Below, piece after piece: positions 59,115-64,000 of a stretch of DNA of 64,000 nucleotides. Origin of the DNA: Mercurialis annua (taxonomy: Eukaryota > Streptophyta > Magnoliopsida > Malpighiales > Euphorbiaceae); assembly GCF_937616625.2 (NCBI RefSeq), contig NC_065576.1:5024501-5088500 (forward strand). The letters run 5' to 3'. The position numbers and the translations under genes are program-made. How positions within the stretch are numbered: position 1 is the first letter of the stretch; every line of letters begins with the position of its first letter. The notes under the pieces were generated by a model that did not search any database, was not told the DNA's origin, and saw only the letters and a list, made by a program, of their open reading frames with translations.

Positions 59115-60224
59115 GCGCACAGCCCCCGGAAAGTCGTTTTTCGGGGCTTTTCAACCATCCCGTAGTGCTATACATTTAACTATACAAAACCCGCATCTCA
59201 GTTTTCATTAAAACGCTATAATAACTTCAAAAACGTTAAATTTGATCCTAATATTCTATATATCTAAAACAGTCCCCTTTTAACCATTTTTAACCAAAAT
59301 TTTCGAAAATTTACCTTGAAACGAAGCTTATGATCGATATGGTTCTCGATTTTGAAGAAATCGCCGCGAAAACCGCTTGAATCGGACGTCGAACGGCAAA
59401 ACGACGGTATCGGCGATATTTCTCAATCTTTCTCTCGATCCTTCTATATTCTTCTTCTTTCATATCCTAAACCTTATATATTAAGGTTAAAAGCTTACTT
59501 TAATCCTTGTTCTTTTTTGTTTATTATCATTTATCCTTTAAACTTTTCTTTTGTACGATTTAGTCCATAACTAAATCAATAAACTCTTAAATTATTACTT
59601 TTACATATTATTTATATCCAATAAATAATACGAAACTCGATATTAATACTTTCCCGTCTGAAATTTCCGCTTTCGACACAAAGTGGCTAAATTACCACTT
59701 TGGTCCATGTACTTTATTTTGAACTTTTCTTGACATTTTTCCTTTTTAATTCCAATTCTAACTTTAGAATTGAACTATAACTTTAATTTCCCGAACCGAC
59801 CTACTTAAAATTTATTTATTGTACTTTTATCAGAAATTCTTCTGATATCGCCACTCTGGCGAATCAAAACTGGACACGTGGTCCAATTGGATAATTAAAT
59901 ATTTTGGGATATTACAAAAGCCCTTCCGTCCAAAATGAAAAGGTTCATAAACAACCTTAATGTTTAAAATACTTAACAATTTTATATTTATAATTTTTGT
60001 TAACCATTTCCACCCTCTTCTTCATTTAAATATCTATAATTAAATAAAATTATCAATTAAAACCAATTAAAATTAAATTAAAACAATTGAGGCCCGAATG
60101 AAACAATCAAAATATAATTAAACAATTCAAAATCCAATTAAACCAATTAAAATTTAATTAAACACATCAAAACCTTATCAAAATTTACTTTTTAAAAAAA
60201 AAAACACACCCGGAGAAGAAATCT

Positions 60225-60253
60225 CCTCCAGCGGTCTATTAGACCGCTGGAGG
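60225..60253. repeat. 14-bp perfect inverted repeat, one-base loop
   Basis: CCTCCAGCGGTCTA, a single T, then TAGACCGCTGGAGG. A weaker match continues outward (GGAGAAGAAATCT against GATTTCTCC). It forms the GC-rich centre of an AT-rich long-TIR element. Confidence 0.93.
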
Positions 60254-60700
60254 GATTTCTCCGGCCGGCGACCGGAGAATTCTCCTCTGGATGAGATAAA
60301 AAAAAATTAAAAAAAATCGATCGAGTTTCGATGTGTTTTGATTAGTTTAATTGTGTTTTAAAATGTTTAATTAGCTTTTAGCTGATTTAATCGGATTTCA
60401 AAGTGTTTAATTATGTTTCAATTCGTTTAATAGTGTTTTGATATTTTAATAAATATTATTTAATTAATTATATTTTAATGAAGAAGAGGATGAATGTGCT
60501 AAACATAAATATAAAATTGGTAAGTTTTTAAACATTAATTATGCTACTGAATTTTTTTTCTTATGTGCGACATCACCGGTTAACAGAGATTTTGGACGGA
60601 AGAGCTTTTTGTTTAAAAAAAATAGAGGGTCGGTTTGTACCTAAAAATAGTTAAAGAGCTGTATTATACTTTTTAAAAATTACGAGGAATTTTTAATTTG

Positions 60701-60939
60701 ATTATCAAATAAAGAAACAAAGGTTTTAAATTTACTTTTTCACTTTCCATTATTATTTACAAAGTTTCTCAACTTCTGAAAAGTATTTACATGATTTTAA
60801 AAAAGGAGCCAAAGTGCCAAACAATTGAGGAGCTGATCTAAACTAGTTATACTCTTTCCAATAATAATTTACTTGAACCAAGTAGAAAAATAAAATGTTG
60901 ATTCTTAATTGGCAAGCGACATGCTAGCAGCTGCCTCTT
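60701..60939. other. Spacer and presumed ACBP 3' UTR
   Basis: Lies between the last ACBP codon and the long-TIR element. No separate feature is recognised. Confidence 0.4.
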
Positions 60940-62966
60940 CTAAGATAACCCCTCCTTGTTGCCACTTTGAAGCTGCAAGATCATGCTGGAGTCCAAGAAA
61001 TATTATGAGATCAAAAAATAATAGTATTTTAATTTTTTTGCATTATAAATAAAAAAAAAGGAATTCAGAAAGAAATACTTTTTAATTCAAAATATTTAAA
61101 ATATTTTTCATGAAATATGCATGAATACAACCAATCAAATTTAAAATATTTTCATATATTTTTCTATAATTTTTAAAATTTTAATAATTAATTTGTTGAG
61201 TTCATATATCTTTTATGAATTACGTTTTGATAAGATTCTCTTTCCTATAAATTTACAAAATCTAACAAATGAATTGATTGCTTACCTCTCAGCAGGAGAG
61301 GACTTTAAATCAGAAGTTAAATTTCTAGATACATCATCTTCTACAAAATTCTGCTTACCATTTTCCTGTAACATAGAGATATATAAAGAGTACACAAGTT
61401 GTAAGATTTATTTTAGTGAACTTCTAAAATATCATATGCTTTAGAGAAAAGAAAATAATTACCTCAAAATCATGTCCCTTCCATTCAGGAATATTGTTCC
61501 AAAGAAGGTTGATATATTGTTCCATAGCTACCTCAGGACTTATGTCTCCAAGTTGTTGCCATGCATTCCTGAAAAATATTTCATTACTTAAATTATCATT
61601 TATTTTAATTTAATTGAAGAAAGCATTAAAAAATACTCTTAGCTTTCAATAGATTTCTACTACCTTATATGACTGATTAAGACTCATCATTTACAGTTCA
61701 AATTGGTTAAATTGAGACCCTTAGTAGCAATGAACAAACATGTTCAGAGTGATCAAAGTCTGAACCAATTATAAGCACTAATCATCTTAAATCAACTATA
61801 GTTCATTCTCAAAATAGTTAGATCAAGTTTTTACAAATAACTTACCTTTTAAATCTTGTTCTAAAGCAAGCTAAACACTCATTTTATACAAGCGATTATT
61901 CCACGCAACGATTATACCACTTCATTCTTACAACAAATCGGGGTATTGAAATATTCAACTATTACTTTTTTTTATCATTAAATATCGTAACATTGCGAAT
62001 ATCTCATTGGTTTATTACACGAATAACGTGATACAACTGTTGCGTTGAATATTTATTCTATTTATGCATTCTAAACTTCCAACTCGGGAGCCAAAACCAA
62101 TTCATTCAAAAAATTTAAATTACCATATAATCTAAAAACGAAAACACATAAAAATATTGAGAAAAAAGGCAAAATAATATATTTTTTTAAAAGAAAACGT
62201 CATAATTATAAAATTTTGAAGTTTTGCAAATATTTTTAAAAACAAAAATGACCCTTCAACTTTTGGATTTTTGTACACTAAGCACCCTAAACTTTATTTT
62301 TGAAAACTCCTACAAATTTGGATGTTCAAATACTGATTATAAACTAATTCAGCTATTAAATGAGAATCCAGCTATAATTTCATTATCCAAACAAATCAAT
62401 TTTTCACATGAAGATCTAAAATAAAAAATAAATAAAGGAGTAGATTAGTACCACTTTGCTCGAGCTGAAACTTTCAACGGATTCGGCTGAGGAACAAGGC
62501 AAGGTCCTTCCGTAGCAATCTTATGCAGCCCATAAAGCTGCAACTTCAAATCCCGGCCCAGACTTAATTTCCGATCACCTGCATTACTTATCGAACCAAC
62601 ATAACCCACCGCCGCTCCGAAAACCCTCTCCAACTCACTCCTCTCGATTCCTTCCCAATCATCATCATCATCTTCATCGTCTTCCTCCTCATGATCGATC
62701 TCAGAATTTTCATTCTGATGATCACATTCACTAGTTTTCGAATCTAAAACGATCGTCTCCGTTGATCGATCGACTAATTCATCAACAATAGTTGAAACGA
62801 ATCCGATTTTTGTTTCGGATTCTTTGAAATTTCGTTGAATTTTTTTCTTGTTCAAATCATCGTCGTCATATACTACGGAGAAAAGATTAGCGAGAAGAAA
62901 AGAAACGAGAAGAGAAAAAATTAAAGTGAATAAAGATTCGAGGTAAAGAAAAAACTCCATTGACAT
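60940..62966 (-). CDS. Acyl-CoA-binding protein, membrane-anchored, ACBP1/2-like without ankyrin repeats, four exons
   Basis: Binds acyl-CoA esters at a membrane. The 248-residue model joins exons 62453-62966, 61463-61568, 61286-61365 and 60940-60985, where exon 1 ends after TG of a split Trp codon next to the donor GTACTA. One hydrophobic anchor covers residues about 5-32. An acidic run follows (about 93-104) and ends DDDWEGIE, as in plant ACBP1/2. The ACB domain spans about 112-200 with LQLYGLHKIATEGPC, SARAKWNAWQQLG and EVAMEQYI, including the acyl-CoA-contacting Tyr/Lys and the KW pair. ACBP1/2 normally continue into ankyrin repeats; here a short polar tail and stop follow. Exons 1-3 are firm; exon 4 (acceptor GGACTCCAG) is the least certain. 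The long-TIR element and LTR lie directly downstream and may have replaced the original 3' part. Confidence 0.88.
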
Positions 62967-64000
62967 TACAGAACAAAAAAAATCAAGAAATTGGGAGAAA
63001 AGGTATTTGCAGAGACAAGGGGGAAGTATATTCTTGCAGAGTAAAAATTGGTACGGTATTGCTGGCGAAGTTTGAAAAGGACTCTCTCGCTAAACCAGCG
63101 GTTAAGGAGTCAATTACTTATCAGTAATCAGTTTTAATTAGAGTTGTTTGGTTTGGTTTTCTAATTTTGGCAATTTTTTTATATGAATTAACGAATATTT
63201 TATATTAGTATGTTTTATTTATCCTTTAAAACTAAGCAAAAACAAAAATTCTTTTTACAGTTATTATAATTAAATCAATAATATTTACATTTCAATCTCA
63301 TATTACTTTGCATTTTATCACCTTTTTATAATTTGTCGTGTATTTATATAGAAATAGATTTGTTTTTTTTAATTCAAACCAAACACGTTTAGTAAATTGT
63401 GTTATAATATCAAATCAAAACACGACATGTCCATTTAACGGGTTTCGTCCGTGTTAAATTGTTCAACTCATTTAATTAAAATATATACTTAAACGGGTTT
63501 AAACGCATCTTACAACAAATAACAATTAATAAATTATATGCACAGTCAATAAACAGATTTAAATGTATCTATAAAGAATTTGACAAACTTAAATTGTCAA
63601 ACTTCCGATTTAAACATGTTATAAATGAGTTGATCTGTTTATAATCTCGACCGATGTAAGTTGAATCTAAATCTGTTTAATTTTGTGTCGGTGTACAAAA
63701 ACAGGTCATGTTGGAAATTATCACCAAAATAAAACCAGGGAATATATTATGGTTCTGAATTCAATTTCTGATGACGATCGTTGAGGTATTGGTGATATAA
63801 AAGAAAAAAAAAATGAACGATATTGTTCTGTTAAAAGGATATTGATAGAAAACAGAATATGCGGGTGGAGATATTCGATGATTAATTTGAAATGGATATA
63901 TAGATAAACACTAGTCTAGACATGTCGTGTTAGACCAATCCAAAAGAATCTCAAAAAAACATCAAGTTGTTGACATCGGCCCAAAATATGGCTAGCAAGT
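62967..64000. other. ACBP upstream region and AT-rich spacer
   Basis: The first 150 bp contain the ACBP leader, less AT-rich than the rest. Beyond it, repeated CATGT, GGTTT and TTTAA motifs near 63400-63700 suggest degraded transposon termini. No gene is seen up to the window edge. Confidence 0.5.

Larger units (their letters stand above)
57329..59916 (-). mobile_element. Solo LTR, 2.6 kb, with AAAGC target duplication
   Basis: The sequence starts TGTCATGACCC and ends GATATTACA on the plus strand (TG...CA). Exact 5-bp direct repeats AAAGC flank it at 57324-57328 and 59917-59921. No internal retrotransposon domain or second LTR is present, so this is a solo LTR left by recombination. On the minus strand it begins TGTAATATCCCAAAATATTT and ends GGGTCATGACA, the orientation usual for plant Ty3/gypsy LTRs. 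TATATAAGG at about 59474-59482 (minus) would be its TATA box. Five phased dyads lie at 59002-59114. The 119-codon frame over them is an artefact. Confidence 0.93.
57222..60700. mobile_element. Long-TIR (foldback) element, split by a solo LTR
   Basis: Once the LTR and one duplicated AAAGC are removed, about 880 bp remain with inverted arms of roughly 300 bp. The left arm (57222-57328 plus 59917 onward) shares GGTACAAA-TGAC, CTTCCGTCCAAAAT, AATTTTATATTTAT and CCTCTTCTTCAT with the complement of the right arm (60480-60690). A 14-bp perfect hairpin sits near the centre at 60225-60253. No target duplication is clear at the outer ends, which are approximate. It is probably a Mutator-like or foldback element. 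Confidence 0.65.

Noticed and set aside
58799..59158. 119-codon minus-strand frame in the solo LTR
   Set aside because: It passes through the palindrome array, giving repeated CVRTLIV-like phrases that reflect the DNA repeats, and LTRs of this kind are non-coding.

Overview
This window is nuclear DNA of a flowering plant. Its genes have short exons joined by AT-rich GT-AG introns, the intergenic DNA is AT-rich, and the mobile elements are of plant type (Stowaway and Mutator-like MITEs, Helitrons, hAT, a plant L1-type LINE, a tRNA-derived SINE, a solo LTR). Protein similarity and local gene order suit a core eudicot. I cannot name the species.

Seven protein-coding genes are supported. They are a truncated subtilase of the SBT1.7/ARA12 type (1-1449, minus), ribosomal protein bL36 (23697-25090, plus), a J-domain protein in five exons (33099-38199, plus), CGLD27 in seven exons (39271-41852, minus), a membrane-anchored prolyl 4-hydroxylase in eight exons (47278-50652, plus), a major-facilitator transporter in nine exons (51226-55551, minus), and an acyl-CoA-binding protein in four exons (60940-62966, minus). 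Each multi-exon model was assembled by hand and closes in frame with GT-AG junctions. A broken CENP-V/GFA-like gene lies at about 12778-13140.

The first 23 kb after the subtilase is mostly mobile DNA. A Helitron lies inside a Mutator-like MITE (6193-7041). An 0.8-kb poly(A) retroposon at 11056-11860 has a 5' hairpin. A 7.5-kb hAT element (13405-20922) has an 8-bp target duplication and carries an apparently intact LINE (14936-20563) with a 15-bp duplication. After bL36 come a 3.5-kb Helitron (25524-28987), a Harbinger-like element and a head-to-tail Helitron pair (31699-32796). The stretch 42-47 kb holds a second copy of the 0.8-kb retroposon, a 41-bp tandem repeat and a SINE. At 56.9-60.7 kb a Mutator-like MITE sits beside a long-TIR element that is split by a 2.6-kb solo LTR.

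The genes have unrelated housekeeping or organelle roles. Two neighbour relations look old: subtilase with CGLD27 (adjacent in Arabidopsis as At5g67360/At5g67370, here 38 kb apart), and the convergent prolyl hydroxylase/transporter pair (At2g23096/At2g23093 in Arabidopsis).

The most unusual signals are five dyads in the solo LTR whose centres are spaced 21, 31, 21 and 21 bp, and the hairpin kept in both diverged copies of the 0.8-kb retroposon.
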